Assembly (NCBI RefSeq): GCF_000565285.1 | Contig: NZ_APVL01000009.1 | Coordinates: forward strand, 124,001-188,000 | Length of the DNA: 64,000 nt | Source: Cytobacillus firmus DS1 | GTDB taxonomy: Bacteria; Bacillota; Bacilli; Bacillales; Cytobacillaceae | Reading direction: 5' to 3' | In this document: positions 28,384-37,995 of the stretch, piece by piece | Position numbering within the stretch: position 1 is the stretch's first letter | Layout of the letters: every line of letters starts with the position of its first letter | Made by a program: the position numbers and the translations under genes | The notes under the pieces: model-generated | The model's input: only the letters and a program-made list of their open reading frames with translations | What the model was told of the DNA's origin: nothing | Database searches by the model: none

Positions 28384-28405
28384 AGCCTATCCACAGGGAT
28401 AGACT
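28384..28405 (-). terminator. Terminator of trmB
   Basis: On the minus strand AGTCTATCC pairs with GGATAGGCT (one mismatch) around CTGT and is followed by TTTTTTTT. It begins four bases after the trmB stop. Confidence 0.8.
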
Positions 28406-28408
28406 GGT

Positions 28409-29047
28409 TTATCTGTATTGCACTTCACACCGGAAGATACGGCTCCCCCTTGATGAGAACTTTTCTTCATATTCGGTCATGATGTTTCCTTCATAATCAC
28501 TATTGTGAAGGTCGAGGCTTACAAATGTCAGCAGCATGCCATAATCGGAAAAACTCATTAGAGAAGATTCAAACAGTCCCTGGTTATCAGTCTTGAAGTG
28601 GATTTCTCCTTTATCCACAAGAACATCTTCATAAATCTCCAGGAAGCTTCTATAAGTGAGCCTGCGTTTTGCATGACGCTTCTTCGGCCATGGATCTGAA
28701 AAATTGAGGTAGACACGATTGACTTCGCCTTTTTCAAAGTAATCCCGAAGGTCATTTGCGTTCACATTCAAAAGCTTTATATTTGGAAGCTCCTCCTCAA
28801 TGATACGATCCAGAGCGGTGACAATCACGCTTTCAGCCAGCTCGATTCCAATATAGTTGATATCCGGGTTTGCTTTTGCCATGCCAGTTATGAAACGTCC
28901 TTTGCCTGTCCCAATTTCTATATGAAGAGGCTGTTCTTTATCGAATGCTTCATTCCACTTTCCTTTATATTTTTCTGGTTCTGAAATTACGTATTGAGGA
29001 TATTCCGCTAATTTATCCTTTGCCCATGGTTTATTTCGCTGTCGCAT
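28409..29047 (-). CDS. trmB: tRNA (guanine-N7-)-methyltransferase
   Basis: The 212-residue SAM-dependent enzyme makes m7G46 in the tRNA variable loop. The SAM motif EIGTGKGRF is at 44-52. The family signature [13 protein letters not shown] and the C-terminal [11 protein letters not shown] segment are present. Its own RBS (AGGAG) and terminator are visible. Confidence 0.95.
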   Translation of the reverse strand: MRQRNKPWAKDKLAEYPQYVISEPEKYKGKWNEAFDKEQPLHIEIGTGKGRFITGMAKANPDINYIGIELAESVIVTALDRIIEEELPNIKLLNVNANDLRDYFEKGEVNRVYLNFSDPWPKKRHAKRRLTYRSFLEIYEDVLVDKGEIHFKTDNQGLFESSLMSFSDYGMLLTFVSLDLHNSDYEGNIMTEYEEKFSSRGSRIFRCEVQYR

Positions 29048-29205
29048 ATTGACACTCCTAAAAATTAATATCGTTCAAACAATATCATGCCCATCCCGGT
29101 GATGCAACTTTATTTTTATGGAGATCTGCTAAATAGGTTCATCCCTTGCTTGCAGTTTAACCCAATGGCATTTAAACACTTAAATTAATCCGCCCATGAA
29201 TAAAT

Positions 29206-29242
29206 AAAAAAGGAATCCACAACCTAAAAGTGAATTCCTTTT
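29206..29242 (-). terminator. Minus-strand terminator upstream of ytzH
   Basis: AAAAAGGAATCCAC and GTGAATTCCTTTT pair imperfectly around a 9-nt loop. In the minus direction it is followed by TTTTTTATTTATT. It lies between the divergent starts of trmB and ytzH, so the only minus transcript it could stop is one reading through ytzH antisense from ytmP. Confidence 0.55.
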
Positions 29243-29279
29243 GCTTTTATTTTCAGATTCAATAGAAAGGGTGTTTTTC

Positions 29280-29558
29280 ATGCCGCTTGGACACCAGGAT
29301 CAATTAAATTTATTAAAAGATATCTTAAGCAATCATCAGACAGATTGCTGTGGCTCTATTTCAGAATGTGAACAATTGGAACGCCTGGTAAAATCATTAA
29401 TGATAAATGGAAACATTAATCAAAACGTAAAAACAGTATTAGAAGAAATTTATGAATACAGTCAGCACGGGATCAATTCTTCCCAATTGGATACTCACAT
29501 TGAATCCCATCAGAATGATTTATCACAATGGGTACAGGATATTGATCAATTTTCTTAA
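29280..29558 (+). CDS. ytzH: YtzH family small protein
   Basis: A 92-residue acidic protein of the YtzH family, conserved next to trmB and ytmP in Bacillus; function unknown. It starts MPLGHQDQLNLL and carries a CCGSISECEQLERL segment. The ATG at 29280 follows AAAGGGTG. It ends only three bases before the end of the convergent ytmP, with no terminator between them. Confidence 0.82.
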   Translation: MPLGHQDQLNLLKDILSNHQTDCCGSISECEQLERLVKSLMINGNINQNVKTVLEEIYEYSQHGINSSQLDTHIESHQNDLSQWVQDIDQFS

Positions 29559-29561
29559 ATC

Positions 29562-30335
29562 TCAAAGAAGCTCATCCAGGTAAGAAAGCCACTTGTCCAT
29601 TTCCTGGAACCTGAATTTATTTTTATGCCATTGGATAGATGTCAGAGTCTGTGCAATCACATACCATTTCATGCGGAGCAGCAAATCATCTGTCAATTGA
29701 ACACCATACCGCTCAAGCCAATTGGGCCATTCTTCTTTAGGAATATACCAGTACAGCAGCATCCCCAGATCGATGGCAGGATCTGCTATCATGGCTCCAT
29801 CCCAATCAATCAAGTACAGCTGGTTGTTTTCCGCAAGCAGCCAGTTGTTATGATTTACATCGCAGTGGCACACGGTATTTTCTTCACAGTGGATATGCGA
29901 AACTTCTTTTTTCAGGAAATCGACTGACTGAATAACAGCAGCCTGCTCCTTCAGATCACAATCCAGTTCTTCCTCTATCAAATGCAAAAGAGTTTCAGGC
30001 TGCAGGGGAGACTTCCCCATTCTTGTCAGCATACCAAGAAGCGGCTTTGAAGAGTGGATTTTCCTCAATAGCTTTGCCACGCTTTCCCGGTTCATGTCAG
30101 AAGCTTTCAGCTCCCGTCCATTAAGCCATTGCTGGGCAGTTATAACGTCCCCATTTTCCATTCTTTTTGTCCAGATAAGTTTCGGGACGATTCCTTCCGC
30201 AGATAGAACCGCCAGGAAAGGAGAAGAGTTTCTTTTTAGAAAAAGCCTCTGCTCATCGTTCTTTGCATAAAAAGCTTCCCCTGTAGCCCCTCCGGCGGGA
30301 ACAATCTCCCAGTCATGTCCAAATAAATGTTCCAA
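29562..30335 (-). CDS. ytmP: YtmP, aminoglycoside-phosphotransferase-like kinase
   Basis: A 257-residue kinase-fold protein of the APH/choline-kinase superfamily. The catalytic Brenner motif HCDVNHNN is at 157-164 and the metal-binding LIDWDG at 175-180, so it is probably an active small-molecule kinase. The substrate is unknown, and antibiotic resistance should not be inferred. An R2 repeat lies directly upstream. It has no terminator of its own before the opposing ytzH. Confidence 0.85.
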   Translation of the reverse strand: MEHLFGHDWEIVPAGGATGEAFYAKNDEQRLFLKRNSSPFLAVLSAEGIVPKLIWTKRMENGDVITAQQWLNGRELKASDMNRESVAKLLRKIHSSKPLLGMLTRMGKSPLQPETLLHLIEEELDCDLKEQAAVIQSVDFLKKEVSHIHCEENTVCHCDVNHNNWLLAENNQLYLIDWDGAMIADPAIDLGMLLYWYIPKEEWPNWLERYGVQLTDDLLLRMKWYVIAQTLTSIQWHKNKFRFQEMDKWLSYLDELL

Positions 30336-30369
30336 AATTGTTCACCTGCAATTTAGTAAGCCATTGTAG

Positions 30370-30492
30370 AAAAGCGCAAGCGCCTTGCCCACCCCCGACA
30401 AGCACAAGACGAGCCTCCCAGAAAGGCGTTCTTTGCCTTTTGGGAGGATTGGCTTGTGACCTCGAGGGGGTAGGCGCTGGAGCTAGACAATT
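30370..30492 (+). repeat. Dispersed repeat family R2, copy c
   Basis: R2 ends AAAAGCGCAAGCGCCTTGC / GGGGGTAGGCGCTGGAGC with an internal hairpin (CCTCCCA..AAGGC / TGCCTTTTGGGAGG) that is shared with the large copy d at 46221. Confidence 0.85.
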
Positions 30493-30931
30493 CTCGAAGT
30501 AAAAATAATTAAGAGTTGAAAAATAAGCCCTGTTTTTTAAAGCAAGACTTATTTTGCCATGGCCGATAAAATGGCCGTTGCTTTGTAACGATAAATTATA
30601 TTAATCGACTATAGTCCATTCTCGCAAATATAAGCTGTTTATCAGGTTAATCAAGTAAAGTGCATATACCTCACAAGGTAATCAGGCAAATATAAAACCA
30701 GACGAGTATTGGGAACTTAAAATAAAAAAAGAGCTATTGATGTAAATTCCTCACAATAGCCATCTTTATAAATTTTATTCTTACTGGCTTTTTTCGTCAA
30801 GTGCATCTATTTAGGTTTACGGAATATCATCAGAAAAAATGATGTTTTTTTAGGTCTTTACATCAGTATTTTCTAATTAAGGGTAATGTTTGCAGAAAGA
30901 AGAAGCAGCCTGTGTGCTTGTCGGATTTTTT
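30493..30931. other. Intergenic gap downstream of amyX, no gene seen
   Basis: 440 bp of AT-rich DNA between R2 copy c and the amyX stop. It holds the terminator at 30724-30760, a short ATGGCC direct repeat near 30560-30580 and a weak hairpin near 30820-30840. I see no supported gene. Confidence 0.5.
30724..30760 (-). terminator. Probable amyX terminator
   Basis: On the minus strand GCTATTG pairs with CAATAGC around a 14-nt loop, followed by TTTTTTTATTTT, about 170 bp past the amyX stop. Confidence 0.6.
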
Positions 30932-33082
30932 CTATTTCCTGCAAACCAGTACATATGAACTTAATGGCAGCATTGTCAATCTGGTGCTTATCTTGCGTAT
31001 GGTGGAATTACCGGCGGTATGTTCATCCGCAATAAGGTCCCAATCCCCATCCGGAAGCAGGATTTCTTCTTCCGCCGCTGAAGGATTGATAATAACCGCC
31101 GCATGGCTACACTCGGCATTTTGATCAGAGCTGGTCAAGACATAACCAATTAGCGGCTTTTTAATATCCATGAACCGCATGGAATTCCGGATTAATTCTG
31201 CATCGGCAAGCCTGAAAAGAGGGATTGACCTTCTAATGCTGATAATCCCTTTAATATATTCAACATTATTGAAATAACGTGATTTCCTTTCCCAGTCCAG
31301 TTGATTGATTGAGTCTGGAGCACGGTAGCTGTTTCCATTCCCGCCTTTGGTCCGAAAAAATTCCTGCCCGCTATGCAGAAATGGAATTCCCTGTGACAGG
31401 AGTACCATTACGGTTGCCAGGCGGTGCTTTTTTTGCTGTGTAATCAAATCCGCATTTTCAGAACAAACCAGGATTTTATCCCATAGAGTGTGATTATCAT
31501 GGGATTCCACATAGTTTACTGATTGCGCCGGAGAAAGGAAGATGCCTTTCTCCTTTTTTTCAAGGCCAATGCTTCCGGCTAATACTTGCTTTGCCGCATC
31601 ATAATAATGTTCATTCCCTAACGCGTATCCTTTATCATATAAATTAAACGTGCTGCCTTTGATGGAATCTCTGAACCAGTCATTAAATTGGCCGATTCCC
31701 GGCAGCTTTTCCTGATTGCGGATGCTTGCTTTCCGGTCTTCCGGTATAGGGGTATTCAAATCCCAGCCTTCTCCAATGATAATGACAGCAGGGTCAATTG
31801 ATTCCGTAATTCTGCGAACCTCATTCATCGTTTCGATATCGAGGATACCCATCAAATCAAACCTGAAACCATCAATTTGATATTCCTTCATCCAGTATGA
31901 TACGGAATCCACAATAAATTTCCTGGCCATCAGTCGCTCAGAAGCAATGTCATTTCCAACTCCGGTGCCATTTGAAGGCATTCCATATTGATCATGGCGG
32001 AAGAAATAACCCGGTACGATTTTTTCAAAAGAAGAATGCTCACGAATATATACATGGTTGTAGACTACGTCCATTATGACTCTAAGCCCCTGGGAGTGAA
32101 CAGCCTGAATCAAAGCTTTCAACTCTCTAATCCGTGAATAGGGATCCAGGGGATCGGAAGAATAGCTTCCTTCCGGGACATTAAAATGTAGAGGATTATA
32201 ACCCCAGTTGTAGTCTTCTTTTGGACTTTTTTCATTTACACCTTCAAAGTCATGGACAGGCAGAAACTCAATGTGAGTTACACCGAGCTGTTTGACATAT
32301 GACAGGCATGTCGGCTTCCCGTCAATGCCAACAGTGTTTGTCTCGCCCGCTCCCATATAAAGCCCTTTCTTTTGTGCCCCGCTCCCGGAATGAATGGTAA
32401 AATCCCTGATATGGGTTTCATATATGATGGCATCTGTCAACTGAAGAAGCGGCGGAAGCTCCGGCTTCTTTATTTTTGTATTATCCAAATTGACGACAGC
32501 ACCATATTCACCATTCATAGCCGAGGACACTGCATATGGATCTACCGCTTCTTTCCACTCCAGGTTAATACATACCAGGAAAGAATAAAGAAAACGATCG
32601 AGGTCGCCGGATACTCCACAGCTCCAGACCCCCCTCTCGCCTCTTTCCATCGGAAAAAGCTCCGCATCCTCCTCCAATGCTCCTTTTAACTTCAGCTTTA
32701 CCTTTGCTGCTGTCGGAGCCCAGAGCCTGAAGTACGTCTTTTCTGTGCTGTACGATATACCCAGCGGTCCGTCATAATAGAACTTCTCATCAAAATCACT
32801 TGTTCGAATGACCGCCCCGATTTGCAGATCTGTTTTTCCGCCATGTTCATCCACTATCCAATATTGTTTCCCGAATTCCACATCATGGTCTATTCTGCAT
32901 GTATATTTAACAGCGCCCTCAATCGGGTTGTTTTGCAATATGACTACAGGAAACTCTTCCTCCACGTCTGAAAGGAGAGAGAAACCGGAAGAACGTCCCT
33001 GTTGATAGCTGAAAGGAAGTAGAATCGTAATGATGTGCATTTCGTCCAGATATGCATTAAAAGTCCGTTCAATCGTTATCAT
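30932..33082 (-). CDS. amyX: Type I pullulanase
   Basis: The 716-residue GH13 debranching enzyme cleaves alpha-1,6 links in pullulan and glycogen-type glucans. No signal peptide is present, so it is intracellular. An N-terminal starch-binding-type region and a CBM48 (around 120-200; STEKTYFRLWAPTAAKVKL) precede the catalytic barrel. The catalytic motifs are MDVVYNHV, DGFRFDLMG (nucleophile Asp), IIGEGWDL (acid Glu) and YVESHDNHTLWD. The pullulanase marker YNWGYNP is present. The length matches B. subtilis AmyX. Confidence 0.95.
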   Translation of the reverse strand: MITIERTFNAYLDEMHIITILLPFSYQQGRSSGFSLLSDVEEEFPVVILQNNPIEGAVKYTCRIDHDVEFGKQYWIVDEHGGKTDLQIGAVIRTSDFDEKFYYDGPLGISYSTEKTYFRLWAPTAAKVKLKLKGALEEDAELFPMERGERGVWSCGVSGDLDRFLYSFLVCINLEWKEAVDPYAVSSAMNGEYGAVVNLDNTKIKKPELPPLLQLTDAIIYETHIRDFTIHSGSGAQKKGLYMGAGETNTVGIDGKPTCLSYVKQLGVTHIEFLPVHDFEGVNEKSPKEDYNWGYNPLHFNVPEGSYSSDPLDPYSRIRELKALIQAVHSQGLRVIMDVVYNHVYIREHSSFEKIVPGYFFRHDQYGMPSNGTGVGNDIASERLMARKFIVDSVSYWMKEYQIDGFRFDLMGILDIETMNEVRRITESIDPAVIIIGEGWDLNTPIPEDRKASIRNQEKLPGIGQFNDWFRDSIKGSTFNLYDKGYALGNEHYYDAAKQVLAGSIGLEKKEKGIFLSPAQSVNYVESHDNHTLWDKILVCSENADLITQQKKHRLATVMVLLSQGIPFLHSGQEFFRTKGGNGNSYRAPDSINQLDWERKSRYFNNVEYIKGIISIRRSIPLFRLADAELIRNSMRFMDIKKPLIGYVLTSSDQNAECSHAAVIINPSAAEEEILLPDGDWDLIADEHTAGNSTIRKISTRLTMLPLSSYVLVCRK

Positions 33083-33145
33083 TCCGAACTCAGCTCCTTT
33101 ACTTAGTCGGACGGTAATTTAAGAGCAGCTCTCTCCTAAAAATCA

Positions 33146-34114
33146 TTACCCTTCTTTAACATAACCACTAATTATTGGTATGGCTTCCGGACAAACAGAT
33201 GCTGAAACCGGTGTGCTGTTCAGAACCTCGCCATCTGCGTGGGCAGGGATGGGGTGTGAAGAGCGAAAGCTGATATTTTTCCCCTGAAGAACTGCGACTT
33301 CTTTAAAACCTATATGTCTCCCCTTGAAGACAGAGGCAAATACAAACAAAAGTTTAATTCTGGATATATTGTGGACTACCGTAACATTTAGAATTCCATC
33401 AAAAGGGTCTGCATCCGGAGAAATCTTCATACCGCCTCCATAGAATGGCTGATTGGAAATAGTGATAAACCAGGCTGACCTTATTTGATGTTTTTTTCCG
33501 TCAATAATGATTTCAATATCAGAGCATTTATAGAAAAACAGCTCTTTTACAAGAAAGAGAGCGTATACAAATTTGCCCAGGGAAAGCTGATTCAAGATAC
33601 CCTTGATCTTTGAACTGTTTACTTTCCGGGAAATCAGCGCATCAAATCCTGCACCCATATTATTAATAAAATATGTTTTTTTCCCATCTGTGTGTCTAAT
33701 CCTTCCGATATCAGCCTTCACAGAATGACTGATTCCCTTAAGTATTGCGGTTAAAGCTTCCTCCGGGTCTTTAGGGATATTAAAGCCCCTCGAGAAGTCA
33801 TTCCCGGATCCTCCTGGAATAAACCCCACAGTCACATTCTGATACCCAGCAGCGCCATTCATCACCTCATGAACCGTTCCATCTCCGCCCACAGCAACAA
33901 GATACAATCTTTGCCCGCCTGCCTGTTCTGCATAAATTTTTGCCAATTCCCCGGCATGGCCGCGATATTCTGTCCTGACTGCAGAGTAAGAGATATTTTC
34001 CTCTTTCAGCATCTGCTCAACTTTTCCCCAGACTTTCAGGCAATAGCCATTTTTCGCCTGCGGGTTAATAATGAACATAAATGCTTTATCACAGTGGAAC
34101 TTATCATGATTCAT
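33146..34114 (-). CDS. ytlR: YtlR, diacylglycerol/lipid kinase family protein
   Basis: The 322-residue DagK-catalytic-domain protein has FIINPQAKNG at the start, the nucleotide motif GGDGTVHEVMNG at about 75-86 and PGGSGNDFSRG, then a C-terminal beta-sandwich domain. It probably phosphorylates a membrane lipid; the substrate is not predictable. Its start overlaps the end of ytlQ by 11 bp, implying an operon of ytlQ-ytlR. Confidence 0.88.
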   Translation of the reverse strand: MNHDKFHCDKAFMFIINPQAKNGYCLKVWGKVEQMLKEENISYSAVRTEYRGHAGELAKIYAEQAGGQRLYLVAVGGDGTVHEVMNGAAGYQNVTVGFIPGGSGNDFSRGFNIPKDPEEALTAILKGISHSVKADIGRIRHTDGKKTYFINNMGAGFDALISRKVNSSKIKGILNQLSLGKFVYALFLVKELFFYKCSDIEIIIDGKKHQIRSAWFITISNQPFYGGGMKISPDADPFDGILNVTVVHNISRIKLLFVFASVFKGRHIGFKEVAVLQGKNISFRSSHPIPAHADGEVLNSTPVSASVCPEAIPIISGYVKEG

Positions 34115-35081
34115 TCCGATTCTCCCACTCCAGTCTTTTGACTGAGGAAGTCTGGCAATATTGAAGCAGTGCCTGTGCTCCTTTTAATTGAGCATGCTTG
34201 AGGGGAGAACGCAGACTTCTTATTGCGTGAAACCATTGCTCATAGGTCCTTTTCTCCACTAGCTGTACATCTATCGGGGCTGCCGGATAATCAATATAGC
34301 CATTTCGGGTAAGTACAGCTTTTTTAACCGGCAATTCAATAGAATGAATTTCAAATATTTTTCGGATGATTTTTTCTGTTCTATTTAATGCAAGCAGCGG
34401 ATTCAGGACCTTTTTCTCTTCCCCTTTTCCCTTTTTTGTCCAGAATCTATCCTTTGAACCTGTGAATACCGCTGAATCTTCTTGCTCCAAAAAGCTGATG
34501 CACCATACCTCTGTTGGGCCTAAGACAATAATTTCTGTTTCAACCGGAGCCCTTTTCAATAAAAAGATCGGATTATACATGACAAGATACGTATCCGGAT
34601 ATCTTTGCAGAAGATACTTTAGCTTTTCATCATAATAGTAATGCTTATCGGGAAATGATTTTTCCGTTAGCGTGGAAGTTGCCCATTTCATCTGGAACCT
34701 GTAAAGCTGGTCCAGAAACTGGTGTTTTAGATTCTCAATTGTTTCTGGCCGTACAGCAAAGGAGGCTTCAAATTCAAGCACATCCTCCTCCTTTTTCACT
34801 TCATGTACGGCAGCATTATATTCCTCAAATTCTTCATTCCTGCCCCGTTTTAATAACCCCTTTAGCTTTTCCATCAGCGGTTCTTTTTCTTCAACAGACC
34901 AGTCCGCTGAACCGGCTGTATAATGCTGCGCGGATTGAGGGGTAAAGGATTCATTTGTTTCCCATGCTTTATGCCATTTATCCCACTGCTGTTTTTTCAG
35001 CCTGACAAAACGGGAAGGATATACAAAAATGTCCTGCTGGTAGCGTGATACATAATCCTGCAATTTAATTAACTGTCCCAT
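34104..35081 (-). CDS. ytlQ: YtlQ, NERD-like domain protein
   Basis: A 325-residue protein without membrane segments. The middle (about 170-260; IIVLGPTEVWCISFLEQEDSAVF, NPLLALNRTEKIIRKI, KKAVLTRNGYIDYP) resembles a nuclease-related (NERD) domain, although typical catalytic residues are not clear to me. Function is unknown. It lies between thpR and ytlR in the same direction. Confidence 0.72.
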   Translation of the reverse strand: MGQLIKLQDYVSRYQQDIFVYPSRFVRLKKQQWDKWHKAWETNESFTPQSAQHYTAGSADWSVEEKEPLMEKLKGLLKRGRNEEFEEYNAAVHEVKKEEDVLEFEASFAVRPETIENLKHQFLDQLYRFQMKWATSTLTEKSFPDKHYYYDEKLKYLLQRYPDTYLVMYNPIFLLKRAPVETEIIVLGPTEVWCISFLEQEDSAVFTGSKDRFWTKKGKGEEKKVLNPLLALNRTEKIIRKIFEIHSIELPVKKAVLTRNGYIDYPAAPIDVQLVEKRTYEQWFHAIRSLRSPLKHAQLKGAQALLQYCQTSSVKRLEWENRNES

Positions 35082-35218
35082 TCTCCTAGCCCTGCTTTCG
35101 TAAAAACTTTCTATCTCTAATTATTCATTTATTGCCTTTAACTTTGCCCGTGGTATTTTTTATGACTCTCTCAAAGGCTGTCTCCCATTAGCTATTTTTC
35201 ATCATAAGCATTTTTATT

Positions 35219-35797
35219 TTATTCCGCCAAAAGCGGAAAGATGGCAATGCTTTCATATTTCGGCGATTTATCCAGATGGGTCTGATATAGGACAACTTCT
35301 GAAACCTCAAACTCGAGGTGTCCGTTATTAAAAGGACTATTAACATCGAGCAGACTTTGCTGAAATGGACCAGTGCCTGCCCATTTTCTTGCCAAGGTGA
35401 TATGAGGCTTAAATGGTCTTGTCTCCAGCTCAAAGCCCGCTTCCTGACAGGCTGAATATACTTTCGATCTTAAGTCATGAAGATGTTTGGCCTGCTGTGT
35501 TCCACACCAGAAAATTCTTGGCGCGTCTTGTTTTCCGAATACGCCAAGTTTGCAGATGTGCAGCGTAAAACTTGGTTCGTTTCTGATGGAATCAGCGATA
35601 AGCCTGGCTGCTTTCTGCAGTTTTTCTTCTGAGGCCGATCCAAGGAATGCTAAAGTTATATGATAATCCTCATGATGGACCCAACGGCTAAAGGGAAGTT
35701 TGAGACTTACACTTTCCATATATTCCTTCAACTTTTTCTTTGTTTCATCCGGCAATTTCACCGCAAAGAAAAAATGAGCATTCATTGTTTTGGACAC
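35219..35797 (-). CDS. thpR: RNA 2',3'-cyclic phosphodiesterase (YtlP)
   Basis: A 192-residue 2H-superfamily enzyme with both catalytic motifs, HITLAFLG (His46-x-Thr48) and HITLARKW in the second half (PFKPHITL). It hydrolyses 2',3'-cyclic phosphates to 2'-phosphates. The GTG at 35797 has GGAGG eight bases upstream and gives a family-like N-terminus; upstream ATGs in the same frame lack a ribosome site. Confidence 0.9.
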   Translation of the reverse strand: MSKTMNAHFFFAVKLPDETKKKLKEYMESVSLKLPFSRWVHHEDYHITLAFLGSASEEKLQKAARLIADSIRNEPSFTLHICKLGVFGKQDAPRIFWCGTQQAKHLHDLRSKVYSACQEAGFELETRPFKPHITLARKWAGTGPFQQSLLDVNSPFNNGHLEFEVSEVVLYQTHLDKSPKYESIAIFPLLAE

Positions 35798-36060
35798 TTG
35801 ATATACCTCCATATTTCCACTAATTTTAACAAACATCTGTTAAAATTGGCAGATACTTTCTGTTTGTCCTCTTATTTTTGTATTCTCTCCAATTCCTTTT
35901 GATTTGATTGGAATAGTCTGTTTTAGTATGATAAGGATAGATATAGATTTCCTTTATCAGGATGAAATTAAACAGATGGACATAAAATAACAAAGATAAT
36001 AGTTCTATATATTAAACTTCCTTGTTATTAAATGAAGTCATATTCGAAAGGGAGAGTCAG

Positions 36061-36993
36061 ATGAAAGTTGTCAACAATCTTGCGGACTTAATTGGAGATA
36101 CTCCGATTGTGAAATTAAATAAGCTGGCACCTGAAAATGGCGCAAGCATTTATGCAAAGCTTGAATTCTACAATCCGAGCCGCAGTGTAAAAGACCGCGC
36201 GGCATATAATATGATTGCCGAAGCTGAGAAAGCAGGCAAATTAAAACCAGGATCAACCATTATTGAACCAACCAGCGGGAACACCGGCATCGGGCTTGCA
36301 ATGAATGCGGCGGCTCGCGGCTATAAAGCCATTCTGGTTATGCCTGATACTATGACGGCAGAGCGCATCAACCTTTTGAAAGCATATGGAGCAGAAGTTG
36401 TCCTGACCCCTGGTGATGACAAAATGCCCGGCGCTATTAAAAAGGCTAATGAACTGGCTGAGGAAATTCCAAACAGTTTTGTGCCGATGCAATTTGAGAA
36501 TAAAGCTAACCCAGACGCACACCGCCATTCAACTGCCGTCGAAATTATTGAGGCTATGAAGGAAATCGGCAAACCACTGTCTGCCTTCGTTGCCACTGCA
36601 GGTACAGGGGGTACAATTACCGGCACAGGTGAAGTTTTGAAAGAGCATTATCCCGGGGTGGAAGTGCATGTAGTGGAGCCAAAAGGCTCGCCCGTCCTAT
36701 CGGGCGGAAAGCCTGGCAGGCACAAACTTGTCGGCACAAGTCCAGGATTTGTTCCGGAAATTCTCAATACGGATGTTTATGATGAAATCCATCAAATCAA
36801 AGATGAAGAAGCATATGATACGACACGCAGAATGGCAAGAGAAGAAGGGATATTAGTAGGTCCATCCTCAGGAGCTGCCTGCTATGCAGCCATCCAGGTT
36901 GCAAAAAGGCTAACTCCGGACGATGTTGTCGTATTCATCGTTTGCGATACTGGAGAAAGATATCTTTCAAGTGATCTTTTTCAGTTTGAATAA
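36061..36993 (+). CDS. ytkP: YtkP, cysteine synthase family PLP enzyme
   Basis: A 310-residue fold-type II PLP enzyme of the O-acetylserine sulfhydrylase/cystathionine beta-synthase family. The PLP lysine is K44 in NPSRSVKDRAA; the phosphate cradle GTGGTITGTG and the substrate loop EPTSGNTGIGLA are intact. It is a paralogue of CysK, so cysteine synthesis is likely but could be secondary. The ATG at 36061 has GGGAG upstream. Confidence 0.87.
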   Translation: MKVVNNLADLIGDTPIVKLNKLAPENGASIYAKLEFYNPSRSVKDRAAYNMIAEAEKAGKLKPGSTIIEPTSGNTGIGLAMNAAARGYKAILVMPDTMTAERINLLKAYGAEVVLTPGDDKMPGAIKKANELAEEIPNSFVPMQFENKANPDAHRHSTAVEIIEAMKEIGKPLSAFVATAGTGGTITGTGEVLKEHYPGVEVHVVEPKGSPVLSGGKPGRHKLVGTSPGFVPEILNTDVYDEIHQIKDEEAYDTTRRMAREEGILVGPSSGAACYAAIQVAKRLTPDDVVVFIVCDTGERYLSSDLFQFE

Positions 36994-37002
36994 GTAAGTT
37001 AA

Positions 37003-37031
37003 AAGACCCCAGGAATTGTTCCTGAGGTCTT
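37003..37031. terminator. Bidirectional terminator between ytkP and dat
   Basis: A 13-bp stem with one mismatch (AAGACCCCAGGAA / TTCCTGAGGTCTT) and a 3-nt loop lies between the convergent genes. Confidence 0.8.
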
Positions 37032-37041
37032 CGCTTTAGAA

Positions 37042-37911
37042 TTACCTAATTTTAACCGTTAAACTGCCGCACTGTTTTTCAATAGCCTCTTCAAAAAGGT
37101 TCTGTAATTTATTTGTGATGAGACCGGGACTTCCATTACCAACCGGCTTTCCTTCAATCTCTGTAATCGGAGTAATTTCAGCTGATGTACTGGACATAAA
37201 GACTTCATCTGCGGCCAGTAAATCTTCCTTTGTAAAAGCAGATTCTTTAAGTGCTATACCATTTTCCCTGCAGATCTCTTTTATCTTGCGGCGGGTAATG
37301 CCATTTAGGATCAGGTTTGTTGCAGGATGCGTATAAAGTGTTCCATCCTTTACAATCGCTATATTGGAAGAACTTCCCTCAGTTACCGTATCCCCGCGGT
37401 GCTGAATGGCTTCAAAGCTGCCGGATTGTGCTGCTTTTTGCTTGGCCATGATGTTGCCCAGCAAATTCAGGCTCTTTATATCACATCGCAGCCAGCGAAT
37501 GTCTTCAATCAGAATAGCTTTAACACCATTTCTCATTGATTCAACCGGCCTTGTGGTTTCACGGGTATAGGCGGTAAGCACCGGTGCAACATCTGCGCCA
37601 GGATAAGCATGATTTCTAGGAGACGTCCCCCTGGAAAATTGCATATATACAATCCCCAGTTCAAGATTATTCCTCTCAATCATCTCTGTAAGCATCTGTT
37701 TAAGCTGATCCTTGGAATAAGGAATGTTCAGCTCTATTTTCTTGCCGCTGTCAAGCAGCCTTTCAAGATGCTCATCTGCCGTAAACATTTTTCCGTTATA
37801 GACACGGATCACTTCATAGACGCCATCACCAAATTGATAGCCCCGGTCCTCAATATCGACTTTCGCTTCTGAGCGTTCGATCAAGTCACCATTCAAAATG
37901 ACATATTCCAT
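37042..37911 (-). CDS. dat: D-amino acid aminotransferase
   Basis: The 289-residue fold-type IV PLP enzyme interconverts D-alanine and D-glutamate, supplying cell-wall D-amino acids. The PLP lysine is K146 in RCDIKSLNLLGN; YQFGDGVYEVIRVY lies near residue 30, and EGSSSNIAIVKDG and MSSTSAEITPITEI are present. The D-specific arginine/histidine segment RGTSPRNHAYP matches Dat rather than branched-chain enzymes. It is 85 bp downstream of pepV in the same direction with no hairpin between. Confidence 0.92.
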   Translation of the reverse strand: MEYVILNGDLIERSEAKVDIEDRGYQFGDGVYEVIRVYNGKMFTADEHLERLLDSGKKIELNIPYSKDQLKQMLTEMIERNNLELGIVYMQFSRGTSPRNHAYPGADVAPVLTAYTRETTRPVESMRNGVKAILIEDIRWLRCDIKSLNLLGNIMAKQKAAQSGSFEAIQHRGDTVTEGSSSNIAIVKDGTLYTHPATNLILNGITRRKIKEICRENGIALKESAFTKEDLLAADEVFMSSTSAEITPITEIEGKPVGNGSPGLITNKLQNLFEEAIEKQCGSLTVKIR

Positions 37912-37995
37912 TTCCCGACACTCCCTGTTTATGATTTGTTTGTCTATCTGTCAGCTGTAAGTAAAATCTTTCAGCCATCATATCAGGTTTCAAAG

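Noticed and set aside
29562-30335. ytmP as an aminoglycoside resistance gene
   Set aside because: Only the generic kinase fold is seen; it is a conserved housekeeping-locus gene in Bacillus.
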